In this document: one piece after another, positions 15,338-25,041 of the stretch | How positions within the stretch are numbered: the stretch's first letter is position 1 | How the letters are laid out: each line of letters starts with the position of its first letter | Assembly: GCA_964576075.1 (NCBI GenBank) | Contig: CAZNTX010000024.1 | Span: 1-45,484, forward strand | Direction of reading: 5' to 3' | Length of the DNA stretch: 45,484 bases | DNA from: Thermohalobaculum sp964576075 | Lineage (GTDB): Bacteria; Pseudomonadota; Alphaproteobacteria; Rhodobacterales; Rhodobacteraceae | Program-made: the position numbers and the translations under genes | Notes under the pieces: generated by a model | What the model was told of the DNA's origin: nothing | The model's database searches: none | Seen by the model: the letters and a program-made list of their open reading frames with translations, nothing else

Positions 15338-16192
15338 TCAGAGGCGCTCGGCGGAGAAGGTGTCGCAGGCCTCGAGGCCGGCGCCCCGGTAGCCCTGGGT
15401 GAACCAGCGCACGCGCTGCTCGGAGGTGCCGTGGGTGAAGCTGTCCGGCACCACGACGCCCTGGGCGCGGCGCTGCAGCGCGTCGTCGCCGATCCGGGCG
15501 GCGGCGCCGAGGGCCTCCTCGATGTCGCCGGGCTCGAGCGAGCCGAAGCGGCGGGCGGCGCGCTGCGCCCAGAGCCCGGCGAGGCAGTCCGCCTGCAGCT
15601 CCACGCGGACCGAGAGGGCGTTGCGCTCGGCCTCGGAGAGCCGACCGCGCAGGCGCGCGGTCTCCTCCATGATGCCGAGGAGGTTCTGCACATGGTGGGC
15701 GACCTCGTGCGCCACGACATAGGCGCGGGCGAAATCGCCCCGGGCGCCGAGCTGGCGCTCGAGCGTGTCGAAGAACGCGGTGTCGAGATACACGCGCGAG
15801 TCGGCCGGGCAGTAGAACGGCCCCGTCGCGGCGGAGGCGAAGCCGCAGGCCGAGCGCACCTGGCCGGAGAAGAGGACGAGGGTGGGCTCGGGATAGTCCG
15901 CGCCGCGGCGGGCGAATTCGGCCGACCAGATTTCCTCTGTGTCGGCGAGGACGACGGAGACGAAATCGCCCGCCTCGTCCCGCGGCGCCTCGCCCGAGGG
16001 GGCGGGCGCGGAGGCGACCGGGCCGCCCTGCATCGCGCCGAGCAAGGGCGAGAGGTCGACCCCGAAATACATCCCCGCGAGCAGGATCAGGATGCCGACG
16101 AGCCCGATCCCCCCGCCGGTGCGGGACATGCGGGCGCCGCGGCCGCGCCTGTCCTCGACGTTCTCGCTCCCCCGCCGTCCCCGCCACTTCAT
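15338..16192 (-). CDS. Neutral zinc metallopeptidase (YpfJ family)
   Basis: The 284-residue protein has a charged cytoplasmic start, one transmembrane helix (about residues 28-44, GLVGILILLAGMYFGV) and a periplasmic domain with the zinc motif HEVAHH at about residue 163. Downstream Glu/Asp residues (ELQADCLAGLWA) complete the site in the usual way. It also has the family's FYCPADSRVYLDTAFF segment and SFTHGTSEQRVRWFTQGY near the end. The ATG at 16192 has GAGGGAGG upstream. It lies 23 nt after fumC in the same direction. Its substrate is unknown. Confidence 0.9.
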   Translation of the reverse strand: MKWRGRRGSENVEDRRGRGARMSRTGGGIGLVGILILLAGMYFGVDLSPLLGAMQGGPVASAPAPSGEAPRDEAGDFVSVVLADTEEIWSAEFARRGADYPEPTLVLFSGQVRSACGFASAATGPFYCPADSRVYLDTAFFDTLERQLGARGDFARAYVVAHEVAHHVQNLLGIMEETARLRGRLSEAERNALSVRVELQADCLAGLWAQRAARRFGSLEPGDIEEALGAAARIGDDALQRRAQGVVVPDSFTHGTSEQRVRWFTQGYRGAGLEACDTFSAERL

Positions 16193-16215
16193 CGCCGGTG
16201 TCCTCCCTCAGGCCC

Positions 16216-17607
<1,392 letters not shown>

Positions 17608-17766
17608 CTCGCTCTCCCAGGCTTGGCCGCGGCTCGCTTCGGCCGGGCGTCGGCTCCGGTGATACAGCGCCGCCGCGGCCGGGCCAATGGCGCAGGGGGT
17701 CGCTTGCGCGGGCGCGCGCGGCGGGGCATGGAGGGGCGCGCCCTGAGACCCCGGAGCCTGCCGCCG

Positions 17767-18555
17767 ATGACCGATGCGCCGCCCGCGCCCGCCCCCGCCG
17801 ATGCCGAGACCGCCCGGCTCCGCGCGCTCTATCTCGATCTGATGGAGGACGTCCTCCTCAACCTGATCTATCGCGATCCGCCGCAGCAGGGCCGGCGCTG
17901 GCGCGCGCGCCTCTTCGGCGAGACCGACCGGCGGATCGGGCGCGATCTGCCCTCCCAGGCCCATTCGATGATCGGCAAGGCGCGGATGCGCAATCTCCGA
18001 GTCCTCGCCGAGCGGGCGATCGCCGAGGGGGTGCCGGGGGATTTCGCGGAGACCGGCGTCTGGCGGGGCGGGGCCTGCATCTATCTGCGCGCGATCCTCG
18101 CGGCGCATGGGGTGGCGGACCGGACGGTCTGGGTGGCGGACAGCTTCCGCGGCCTGCCCCCGCCGGACGCCGCCTATCCGAAGGACCGGGGCGACAAGCA
18201 CCACGAGAACGCCGCCCTCGCGATCTCGCGCGCCGAGGTGGAGGAGAATTTCCGCCGCTACGGGCTCCTGGACGGGCAGGTCCGCTTCCTCGAGGGCTGG
18301 TTCTCGGAGACCCTGCCCGGGGCGCCGATCGAGCGGCTCGCGCTCCTGCGCCTCGACGGGGACATGTATTCCTCCACCTGGGAGGCGCTCGAGGCGCTCT
18401 ACGACCGGGTGAGCCCTGGCGGCTTCGTCATCGTCGACGACTACGGCGCGGTGCCGGCCTGCGCCGCGGCGGTGACGGAGTTTCTCGAGGCCCGAGGCGA
18501 GCGGGTGGACCTCGAGGAGATCGACTGGACCGGGCGCTGGTTCCGCAAGCCCTGA
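17767..18555 (+). CDS. TylF/MycF-family SAM-dependent methyltransferase
   Basis: The 262-residue protein resembles macrocin-O-methyltransferase-type enzymes. It has an ETGVWRGGACIYLRAIL loop for SAM binding around residue 98, VWVADSFRGLPPPD, LLRLDGDMYSSTWEALE, and VSPGGFVIVDDYG with the metal-binding aspartates. Such proteins in proteobacteria often modify sugars of surface polysaccharides or specialised metabolites. No partner gene is adjacent. The ATG at 17767 has GGAG about 10 bases upstream; an in-frame ATG at 17728 would add 13 residues and cannot be excluded. Confidence 0.85.
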   Translation: MTDAPPAPAPADAETARLRALYLDLMEDVLLNLIYRDPPQQGRRWRARLFGETDRRIGRDLPSQAHSMIGKARMRNLRVLAERAIAEGVPGDFAETGVWRGGACIYLRAILAAHGVADRTVWVADSFRGLPPPDAAYPKDRGDKHHENAALAISRAEVEENFRRYGLLDGQVRFLEGWFSETLPGAPIERLALLRLDGDMYSSTWEALEALYDRVSPGGFVIVDDYGAVPACAAAVTEFLEARGERVDLEEIDWTGRWFRKP

Positions 18556-18565
18556 GGCGGGCGGA

Positions 18566-19066
18566 TCAGGGGCGGCGGAACTTGTCGAGGCTGACGACGT
18601 CGGCCGTCGGCCCGCCGCCGCCGTCGCCCGGGCCGTCGCCGTCGTCCCCGTCCTCGGGGTCGGCCTCGCCGATGGGCGCGGTCTCCTCCGCGTCCTCCGG
18701 CCCGTCCTCGTCCTCGTCGAATTTGAGGCCGAACTTCACCGAGGGGTCGATGAAGGTCTGCACCGCGGCGAAGGGCACCACGAGGGTCTGCGGCTGGTTC
18801 GAGAAGTTGAGCGTCACCTGGAAGCGGTCGCCGAGCACCGCGAGATCCTCGAACCAGTCCTGCAGGACGATGGTCATCTCCTTGGGGTAGCGCGCCCGCA
18901 GCCAGGGCGGCATGTCCACCCCGGGATGGGTGGTGTCGATCCCGATATAGAAGTGGTGCTCGCCGGGCAGCCCATGCTCGGCGACCTGGCCGAGCACCTC
19001 GGCCATCAGGCCCCTCAGGGCCTTCTGCATCAATCGTCCGTAATCGAGCCTGTCGCTGTCCGGCAT
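18566..19066 (-). CDS. sspB: SspB-family ClpXP adaptor
   Basis: SspB tethers ssrA-tagged proteins to ClpXP. The 166-residue protein has the SspB fold region (residues 1-110: HFYIGIDTTHPGVDMP, MTIVLQDWFEDL, FQVTLNFSNQPQTLVVPFAAV). A disordered Asp/Glu/Gly-rich linker follows, then a short conserved tail (ADVVSLDKFRRP) that in this family is the ClpX docking segment. The ATG at 19066 follows AAGGGAG. The tmRNA gene that supplies its substrates is also in this window. It converges with the methyltransferase gene, 10 nt apart. Confidence 0.9.
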   Translation of the reverse strand: MPDSDRLDYGRLMQKALRGLMAEVLGQVAEHGLPGEHHFYIGIDTTHPGVDMPPWLRARYPKEMTIVLQDWFEDLAVLGDRFQVTLNFSNQPQTLVVPFAAVQTFIDPSVKFGLKFDEDEDGPEDAEETAPIGEADPEDGDDGDGPGDGGGGPTADVVSLDKFRRP

Positions 19067-19214
19067 GGGCGCTCCCTTCCGATCCCGGACCATAGCCGAT
19101 TCGGTCCGTCTGGAAAGGGGCGTCCCGACGTGAAGCGCGCGGGCGGGCGCCGCGCGGGCGGGGCAAGGGGCGCGCCGCATCGCCGCGGCGCGCCCCGGGC
19201 GGGGGGCTGCCCCG

Positions 19215-20204
19215 TCAGAGGTTCTCGCTGACCTGCTTCTCGAGATCGTCCACCATCTCGTTGACGCCGTATTCCTCGGAGAGGCCCTCCACCGTGCTCA
19301 TCAGCTTGGAGAGGGGACCGCCCTCCGGCACGAAGGCCGAGGCGGGGAGCTGCTTCAGCTTGGCGAGCATGTCCTCGAAATCCCCGCGCGCCCATTCGTC
19401 GGCGACATTGGCCGGGTTGCCCGCGAAGAGCAGCGCCTTCGAGCACATCGCCGGGACCGTCTTGGTGGTGCCGAAGCCGAGCCAGGAGAGCTCGTAGGGC
19501 GCCTTGCGGTTGAGGTAGTAGGCCGGGTCCGAGCGGGCGACATTGGGTGCGAGGATGCCCATGATGGTGAAGTCCTCGTCCGCCGCCTCGTTGATCAGCC
19601 CCTCGGTCGGGTTCGGATAGGCGTAGAAGACGCCGACCGCACCGCGCTTGCCCGCCACCGCCGCGAGCTGGTTCTCCATGCCGGAGACGTAGTCGAACTG
19701 GGGCGAGATGCCCTGCAGCTCCGGCTCGGTCTCGAACACCTTCTTGATGAAGGCCTCGGTGCCCGAGTTCTCGGCGACGACGAAGGTCACGCGCGCGGCG
19801 TTCTCGATCACCGATTTCCAGTTCGGCAGCCGCGGCTCCTTGGTGTAGGCGAGGGCGCATTCGCCCGGCAGGTCGTTGCGCACGATCTGGGTCTGCCCCG
19901 CCTCGACGGGGGCATAGGTCAGCCCGCCCTGGCCGATGCCGAAGCAGATGTTCTCGGTCTCCTCGGCGCAGGCCTGCGCATTGGCCACGGCACCCGCCGA
20001 CGGGATGCGCCGCACGACGTAGCCATAGGGCTCGGAGAGCTCCTCGAGCACCTCCATGAGGCCCTGGCCCATCCCGTTGTGGTAGGTCGAGCCTTCGCCC
20101 GTGGGCGCGCCGCCCGTGTAGATCACGATATCCGTCGCCGAAGCCGGCGCGGCGACGGCGGCGAGCGCGAGGGTGAGCGCTGCGCTGCGAAGAAGAGCGG
20201 TCAT
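19215..20204 (-). CDS. Periplasmic solute-binding-like protein, paralog B
   Basis: The 329-residue protein has a clean signal peptide (cleavage about APASA, residue 23). The rest looks like a type 2 periplasmic binding fold of the TAXI/ABC substrate-binding sort: IVIYTGGAPTGEGSTYHNG at the start, CFGIGQGGLTY, then FVVAENSGTEAFIKKVF. Cysteines are spaced as possible disulfides. It is clearly homologous to the upstream gene over GVFYAYPNPTEGL, RNDLPGEC and the NW segment. The ATG at 20204 follows AAGGA. No permease gene is linked, so transport is not established; a sensory or scavenging role is as likely. Confidence 0.8.
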   Translation of the reverse strand: MTALLRSAALTLALAAVAAPASATDIVIYTGGAPTGEGSTYHNGMGQGLMEVLEELSEPYGYVVRRIPSAGAVANAQACAEETENICFGIGQGGLTYAPVEAGQTQIVRNDLPGECALAYTKEPRLPNWKSVIENAARVTFVVAENSGTEAFIKKVFETEPELQGISPQFDYVSGMENQLAAVAGKRGAVGVFYAYPNPTEGLINEAADEDFTIMGILAPNVARSDPAYYLNRKAPYELSWLGFGTTKTVPAMCSKALLFAGNPANVADEWARGDFEDMLAKLKQLPASAFVPEGGPLSKLMSTVEGLSEEYGVNEMVDDLEKQVSENL

Positions 20205-20324
20205 TGCGGCGTCCTTTCCGAAATGGGGAACGGTCCTGTCTGCGGCGGCGAGCCCCGCCGTCTCGGCGCCGGCAGCATAGCCGATCCGCAGCCCCCGCTT
20301 CAACGAAGGCGAGCCGCCCTTCCG

Positions 20325-21488
20325 TCACCCGCGAAGCCGGCAGCTGATCTCCACGCCCGCGCCGACGAGCGCCACCGCGGTCCCCGCCGCGAGGACCGCT
20401 GGACCGGTCAGCACGGCGACCGTGGTGCCGAGCCCCCCGATCGTCCCCGCGACATAGGCCCCGCCGGAGGTGACGATCCACTTCCCGCTCGAATGGCGCA
20501 CGGCGCGGATCCCGACGTCGCGGAGCAGCTGTCCGAGTTGCTGCGCCCCCTCCGCGGTGGCGACGCCCCCGGCGATCCGCTCGCAAAGGCCGCGCCAGCG
20601 ATCGGGCTCCGGCGGCGGCCCGACCTGGAGCTCGCTCGCGAGCGCGAAATCGAGCGCGTCGATCATGGCGCGGAGATCCTGCCGGCGGTGCCACTCGGTG
20701 TCCTCGTCCCAATGCGGCTGGGCGAAGCGCGCAGGGTCGCTCGCCACCAGCAGCATCGGCGCGCAGAGCGTGTCGATCCGGGCCGACCCGACCGAGAGGG
20801 TGCGGTCCTCGAAGGCCGGGAACCGCGCGGCGAGGGGGGCGGAGCGCAGCCCGAACACGGTAGAGCCGGTTTCGACCGCGCGCGGGAGGAGCCCCGCCTC
20901 CCGCTCGGGATAGCCGTAGAAGACCCCGACGCCGCCGGAGGCGCGCCCGATGCGGCCGAGAATGTCGGAGGGCCAGCGCGTCGGCGTCTCCACGACCCGC
21001 GGCGCGACCCCCGCGAGGCCCGGGTCGATCTCGAACACCGTCCTGACGAGCGCCGCCGCGTCCGACCCCCGGGGCGCGACGAAGCTCGCCTCCCGCGCCC
21101 CGTCCCGCAGATCCCGCCAATTCCAGTAGCGCGCCTCCGGGGTGATGAAAACCGGACAGGCCCGGTCGAGATCGGAGCGCAGGATGATCGGCCGCCGCTC
21201 CGGCGGCAGGTCGACCGGCACCCCCGCCCGCACGATGCCGAGGCAGAGCGTCCCCGTCTCCGCCCCGCAGGCGGCCAGCGTCTCCCGCGAGCCGGAGGTC
21301 GCCTCGATCCGGACGGTGTGGATGTCGAAGGGATGGCCCTCGGCGACCGGGCGGATCACCTCGGCGATCTTCGGCGCGATCCGCGCGTGTTCGACGCTCC
21401 CCTCGGGCCCCGCCAGCACCCGAATCTCGAGCGCCCCCGCGGGCAACCCCGCGCAAACCAACGCCGCGCAAATCAAACTGCGGATCAT
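20325..21488 (-). CDS. Periplasmic solute-binding-like protein, paralog A with hydrophobic C-terminus
   Basis: The 387-residue protein has a short signal peptide (cleavage about GLPAGA, residue 20). It aligns with the downstream gene over residues 20-300: CLGIVRAG, RSDLDRACPVFIT, FVAPRGSDAAALVRTVFE, GVGVFYGYPEREAGLL and LCAPMLLVASDPARF. It then adds about 80 residues ending in a hydrophobic Gly/Ala/Thr/Val stretch (about 347-380), which the paralog lacks. That stretch could be a membrane hairpin or anchor. The ATG at 21488 follows GGAGGGAGAG. The paralog starts 120 nt downstream, so they may form one transcript. Confidence 0.8.
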   Translation of the reverse strand: MIRSLICAALVCAGLPAGALEIRVLAGPEGSVEHARIAPKIAEVIRPVAEGHPFDIHTVRIEATSGSRETLAACGAETGTLCLGIVRAGVPVDLPPERRPIILRSDLDRACPVFITPEARYWNWRDLRDGAREASFVAPRGSDAAALVRTVFEIDPGLAGVAPRVVETPTRWPSDILGRIGRASGGVGVFYGYPEREAGLLPRAVETGSTVFGLRSAPLAARFPAFEDRTLSVGSARIDTLCAPMLLVASDPARFAQPHWDEDTEWHRRQDLRAMIDALDFALASELQVGPPPEPDRWRGLCERIAGGVATAEGAQQLGQLLRDVGIRAVRHSSGKWIVTSGGAYVAGTIGGLGTTVAVLTGPAVLAAGTAVALVGAGVEISCRLRG

Positions 21489-21613
21489 GCAGCCTCTCCC
21501 TCCGCCAATGCACCCGCGGGTAGGGTCGGCGCGCCGGCCGCCCGAGTCTTTGAGGCGCATCAATCCTGGGGGGAGAGTGCAGGCTTCTGTTGCCAGGCGC
21601 CTGCGAGCCCCGC

Positions 21614-21883
21614 CTGAAGCGGCTAAGCCTCAGGGCTTCAGTTTCGGTTTGGTCACCGCATTACGCGGCGACGGCCACCGGAGCACGGTTGTCATTGGCA
21701 ACTGTACTTTTCGGACCGATAACGGTGGTACCTCACCGGGTGAAAGCCACTCCTTTACACGTCCGTCGATCCTGTTTCGGCCCCATGGCGCCCCGGAGGG
21801 CATATGGTGGAGCCGCCGGGTACCGCCCCCGGGTCCGATCCGCTTATTACGAGCGCGTTTATCACCATAGTCCCTTGCGGGAC
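21614..21883 (-). ncRNA. ssrA: Transfer-messenger RNA, circularly permuted two-piece form
   Basis: On the minus strand the acceptor piece comes first (21883-21805). It starts with a GTCCC/GGGAC hairpin and ends GGCTCCACCA at 21805, preceded by a T-arm-like CCGGG...CCCGG. A spacer of about 20 nt follows, then the coding piece starting GGGGCCGAAACAGGATCGAC at 21784. GGGGCC pairs with GGCTCC to form the acceptor stem. The tag frame at 21699-21661 reads ANDNRAPVAVAA then TAA. A hairpin at 21641-21614 marks the approximate end. This matches the alphaproteobacterial tmRNA class. It rescues stalled ribosomes and tags peptides for ClpXP. Exact outer ends are estimated. Confidence 0.93.
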
Positions 21884-21886
21884 GCC

Positions 21887-23050
21887 TCAAGATATAGACC
21901 GGGGAGCGCCGGATTTGAAGCCCCCCTCGCGCCGGAGCGGGCCGAGGAGCCCGGCCCCTGCGATCAGCAGGGCCGCGGCGAGGAGGCCCGCGGCGGCGAA
22001 GCCGCCTGTCGCCTCGCGGAGCGCCCCGGCGACCGCGGGGCCTGCCATCTGCCCCGCCCCGAAGCTCGCGGTCATCAGCCCGAGCGCACGCGCGGCCCCC
22101 GGCCCCGCGCGCCGGGCCGCCTCGGCGAGGCCGAGCGCCGTCAGCCCCATGAAGGTCCCCCCGAGCGTCACCGCCGCGACCGCGAGCGCCGCCGTCCCCC
22201 CGCCGAGCACGCCGATCGCGACGCCCGCCGCCTGCACCCACATGGCGAGCCGGAACGCCTGGACCGCCCCGAGCCGCCGCCCCACGAAGCTCCAGAGCGC
22301 CACCGACGGCGCCGCGGCGAGACCGACCGCGAGCCAGAGCGCCGTCTCCGCCGCCCGCCCCGCGCCCCCCTCCCGCAGGATCGTGACCAGGAAGGTCGCG
22401 AGCACCACATAGCCGAAGCCGAGGCAGCCATAGGCCGCGACGAGCCGCCAGGGCGCCCGTCCCCCGCCCGCGGGCACCGGGGGCGCCGGCGCCGGCCGCG
22501 GCGCGAGCAGGAGCGCCGGCACCGCGAGCGCGAGCGCCGCGGCGCCCCCCGTCGCCCAGACCTGCCGCCAGCCGTCCGCGGCTGCGAGGCCGGGCGCGGC
22601 GAGCAAGGCCGAGAGCGCGATCCCCGCGCCGACGCCGCCGAAATGGACCGCCGCGAGCCCCGGCCGCCCCGCCGCGCCGAGCCGGCCGAGCACCAGCGTC
22701 GTCGCCGTCACCAGCGCCGCCGCCGAGGCCGCCCCCCCGAGCGCCCGCAGCGCCGCCCAGGCGAGCGGATCGGCCGTCGCCGCCATCGCCGCCGTGCTCG
22801 CCGCGCTCGCCGCGAGCGAGAGCGCCAGCACGCCCCGCGCCCAGATCCCCGGCGCCACCCAGCCGAGCGCCAGCGCCCCCGCCAGATAGCCCGCGAAATT
22901 CGCCGCCGCGACGAGCCCCGCGGCGCTCGGAGACAGCCCCGTCCCCTCCGCCATCATCGGCAGCGCCGGAGTGAGCAGGAAGCGCCCGATCCCCATCGCC
23001 GCCGCGAGCGCGGCGAGCCCGCCGAGGGCCGTGCCGAGCGCGCCGCTCAC
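21887..23050 (-). CDS. YbfB/YjiJ-family MFS transporter
   Basis: The 387-residue protein is almost entirely hydrophobic with about 12 helices. Its start (LAALAAAMGIGRFLLTPALPMM) is characteristic of the YbfB/YjiJ major facilitator group, and TASFGAGQMAGPAVAGALRE sits near the end. Start is GTG at 23050, since no ATG suits; a GTG seven codons upstream is possible. Its stop abuts the ssrA promoter and RNA. It is divergent from hsp20. Substrate unknown; the family is mostly annotated as putative efflux or sugar transporters. Confidence 0.87.
   Translation of the reverse strand: MSGALGTALGGLAALAAAMGIGRFLLTPALPMMAEGTGLSPSAAGLVAAANFAGYLAGALALGWVAPGIWARGVLALSLAASAASTAAMAATADPLAWAALRALGGAASAAALVTATTLVLGRLGAAGRPGLAAVHFGGVGAGIALSALLAAPGLAAADGWRQVWATGGAAALALAVPALLLAPRPAPAPPVPAGGGRAPWRLVAAYGCLGFGYVVLATFLVTILREGGAGRAAETALWLAVGLAAAPSVALWSFVGRRLGAVQAFRLAMWVQAAGVAIGVLGGGTAALAVAAVTLGGTFMGLTALGLAEAARRAGPGAARALGLMTASFGAGQMAGPAVAGALREATGGFAAAGLLAAALLIAGAGLLGPLRREGGFKSGAPRSIS
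21891..21919 (-). promoter_or_regulatory. Probable promoter of ssrA
   Basis: On the minus strand TTCAAA (21919-21914) and TATATC (21896-21891) are 17 nt apart, each matching the sigma70 hexamers at four of six positions. The predicted start is about 21884, exactly at the first hairpin of the acceptor piece. It lies inside the last codons of the MFS gene. Confidence 0.5.
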
Positions 23051-23139
23051 CGCGCCCGCCCGGCCGGCCACTTGCTCGGCGCGCGCCCCCCGCCCATATC
23101 CCAAGGGTGGGCGCCGCGGATGGCGGGCCCGCGCGCATC

Positions 23140-23164
23140 GACGTCGCTTCTTTGGAGGACTGTC
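23140..23164 (+). promoter_or_regulatory. Candidate ROSE-type RNA thermometer on the hsp20 leader
   Basis: The ribosome binding site AGGA (23156-23159) can pair with TCGCT (23144-23148), leaving a bulged G, across a 7-nt loop. Flanking GACG (23140-23143) pairs with TGTC (23161-23164). TCGCT fits the U[U/C]GCU motif that masks the Shine-Dalgarno sequence in ROSE elements of rhizobial small heat-shock genes. Only the last hairpin is considered here; stability at 30-40 C has not been computed. Confidence 0.45.
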
Positions 23165-23169
23165 ACGGC

Positions 23170-23586
23170 ATGTCACGCATATCGCTTGCCTCGCACCCCT
23201 TCCTGCTCGGGTTCGACCGGCTCGACGAGTTGGTCGAGCGCGCCGCGCGGGCCGGGGGAGACGGCTACCCGCCCTACAACATCGCCCAATACGGCGCCGA
23301 CCGCTACCGGATCACCCTCGCGGTGGCGGGTTTCGCGCCGGAGAACCTGTCCGTCACCGTGGAAGACACGACCCTCGTCGTCGCCGGCACCCGGCCGGAG
23401 CGCGCCGAGGAGCGGGAGTTCCTCCATCGCGGGATCGGCGAGCGCGCCTTCCGCCGCAGCTTCGTTCTGGCCGAGCGCCTCGAGGTGACCGGCGCCCATC
23501 TGGAGACGGGGCTTCTCCATGTCGATCTCGAGCGCCGCGCGGCCGACCCGCATGTGGCGCGCATCAAGATCGAGACGGCCGGCTGA
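23170..23586 (+). CDS. Small heat-shock protein, Hsp20/IbpA type
   Basis: This 138-residue alpha-crystallin-domain chaperone prevents aggregation of unfolded proteins without ATP. Visible features: FLLGFDRLDELVERA near the N-terminus, PPYNIAQYGADRYRITLAVAGF opening the crystallin domain, and ERREFLHRGIGERAFRRSF-like positions (here EREFLHRGIGERAFRRSF), followed by LETGLLHVDL. The ATG at 23170 has GGAGGA 10 bases upstream, inside a possible thermometer hairpin. A DUF1150 gene follows 25 nt downstream, the usual partner in alphaproteobacteria. Confidence 0.94.
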   Translation: MSRISLASHPFLLGFDRLDELVERAARAGGDGYPPYNIAQYGADRYRITLAVAGFAPENLSVTVEDTTLVVAGTRPERAEEREFLHRGIGERAFRRSFVLAERLEVTGAHLETGLLHVDLERRAADPHVARIKIETAG

Positions 23587-23611
23587 GCCCCCAGCAGGAA
23601 AGGCACGAGAT

Positions 23612-23827
23612 ATGAGCAACACGACCGAAACCACCCCGCAGGCCCGCCCGATCGTCTATGTCCGCGAGGCGGACCGCGCGAGCCTGCCGGACGAGCTGAA
23701 GAACGCCCCCGGCAAGATCTACGCGCTGCACGACATGACCGGGCAGCAGATCGCCCTCGCCCCCGACCGCCGGCACGCCTTCGCGCTCGCCTGGCGCAAC
23801 GACCTGCAGCCGCTCAGCGTGCATTGA
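23612..23827 (+). CDS. DUF1150 family small protein
   Basis: The 71-residue protein matches DUF1150: VYVREADRASLPDEL, then KIYALHDMTGQQIALAPDRRHAF and a short end. It usually sits directly downstream of hsp20 in alphaproteobacteria, as here, suggesting joint heat-shock expression. The ATG at 23612 follows AGGAAAGG and has a good distance. Function unknown. Confidence 0.9.
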   Translation: MSNTTETTPQARPIVYVREADRASLPDELKNAPGKIYALHDMTGQQIALAPDRRHAFALAWRNDLQPLSVH

Positions 23828-23867
23828 GGGAGGGGGGCCGAGAGGAGGCGCCCCCCGCCCCGCCCTC

Positions 23868-24332
23868 TCAGGCGGCGCGGGAGGCGAGCGGCTCGGTGAC
23901 GAGCGCGTAGAGCGCATCGCCCTTCTGCGTCTCGCGGAGCTTCTCGCGAAGCTCGGCCGAGCGCAGGAGGCGCGAGACGCGGGCGAGCGCCCGCAGATGG
24001 TCCGCCCCCGAGCTTTCGGGGGCGAGCAGCACGAAGACGAGATCCACCCCCCGCCCGTCCATCGCCTCGAAATCGACCGGCTTCTCGAGCCGGGCGAAGA
24101 GGCCGACGATGTGCTCGAGCCCGGCGATCCGGGCATGCGGGATCGCCACGCCGTCGAGCATCGCCGTCGAGCCGAGCTGCTCGCGCGCGGTGAGGCCGGC
24201 CATCACCTCGCGCGCGGACAGCCCGTAGGCGTCGGCCGCCCGGTTGGCGATCTCCTGGAAGAGCTGCTTCTTGCTGCTCACCTTCAAGGCGGGCAGAATC
24301 GCGGATTTCGCGACCAGATCGGCGAGTTCCAT
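23868..24332 (-). CDS. ptsN: Nitrogen PTS enzyme IIA (PtsN)
   Basis: PtsN is the terminal phosphoacceptor of the nitrogen-related phosphotransferase system, which regulates potassium, nitrogen and carbon functions rather than transporting sugar. The 154-residue protein has the EIIA fold with phosphorylated His66 in GVAIPHAR. The FVLLAPESSGADHLRALARVSRLL region is characteristic. The ATG at 24332 gives the normal start. It follows hpf by 38 nt on the same strand, and rpoN lies upstream, the conserved rpoN-hpf-ptsN order. Confidence 0.95.
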   Translation of the reverse strand: MELADLVAKSAILPALKVSSKKQLFQEIANRAADAYGLSAREVMAGLTAREQLGSTAMLDGVAIPHARIAGLEHIVGLFARLEKPVDFEAMDGRGVDLVFVLLAPESSGADHLRALARVSRLLRSAELREKLRETQKGDALYALVTEPLASRAA

Positions 24333-24370
24333 GCTGTCCGTCCTGTTGCGCCCGCTCGCGGCGCCGCGGG

Positions 24371-24970
24371 TCAGTTGTCCGAGACGATGGCCGGGTCTAC
24401 CCACCCGATGTTGCCGTCGTCACGCTGGAAAACGATGTTCAAGCGCCCGTTCGCGTCGTTCTTGAACATCAAGAAGGGCGCATGCGCAAGCTCCATCTGC
24501 ATCACCGCCTCGCCCACGCTCAGGGTTTTGATGTCGTGCTTCATCTCCGCGACGATCACCGGCTGGAAGCCGTTCTCGGCGCCGGTGTCGGGAGTCGCGT
24601 CGGCCTTCTCGTCCTCGTGTGGCGCGATGACATAGGCCTGGGCGGGCACGGCTTCCACCCCGCTCTCGCGGCGCGCGTGGTGGTCCTTCAGGCGACGCTT
24701 GTAGCGGCGGATCTGTTTCTCCAGCCGGTCGGTCGACTGCTCGAAGGCGCCGTAGATGTCGGCATGGGTGGCATGGGCGGTGGCGTGCAGCCCGGTCGGC
24801 AGATGGACCGAGGTGTCGCACTTGTAGCCGTGCCCGTCGCGCGAGAAGACCACCGAGGAATCGACCGGACGGTCGAAATACTTGGTGACCGAGTCGGTCA
24901 GCCGCTCCTCGACATGGGTGCGCAGCGCGTCGCCGATGTCGATGTGCTTGCCTGAGATCTTGGTGTGCAT
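24371..24970 (-). CDS. hpf: Long-form ribosome hibernation promoting factor
   Basis: Long HPF dimerises 70S ribosomes into 100S particles in resting cells. The 199-residue protein has the N-terminal S30AE domain (about 1-105: ISGKHIDIGDALRTHVEERL, YKCDTSVHLPTG) and the C-terminal dimerisation domain (about 140-195: VIVAEMKHDIKTLSVGEAVMQMEL and FKNDANGRLNIVFQRDDGNIG region). The ATG at 24970 follows AGGAGGGTGG closely. A promoter-like sequence lies upstream. Confidence 0.95.
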   Translation of the reverse strand: MHTKISGKHIDIGDALRTHVEERLTDSVTKYFDRPVDSSVVFSRDGHGYKCDTSVHLPTGLHATAHATHADIYGAFEQSTDRLEKQIRRYKRRLKDHHARRESGVEAVPAQAYVIAPHEDEKADATPDTGAENGFQPVIVAEMKHDIKTLSVGEAVMQMELAHAPFLMFKNDANGRLNIVFQRDDGNIGWVDPAIVSDN

Positions 24971-25041
24971 CCACCCTCCTCGCTTGTCGCGACCTTGGTC
25001 TGTCCGCCGGGCCCCGGAAAGGGGCCGTTTGGGAGGGCCTC

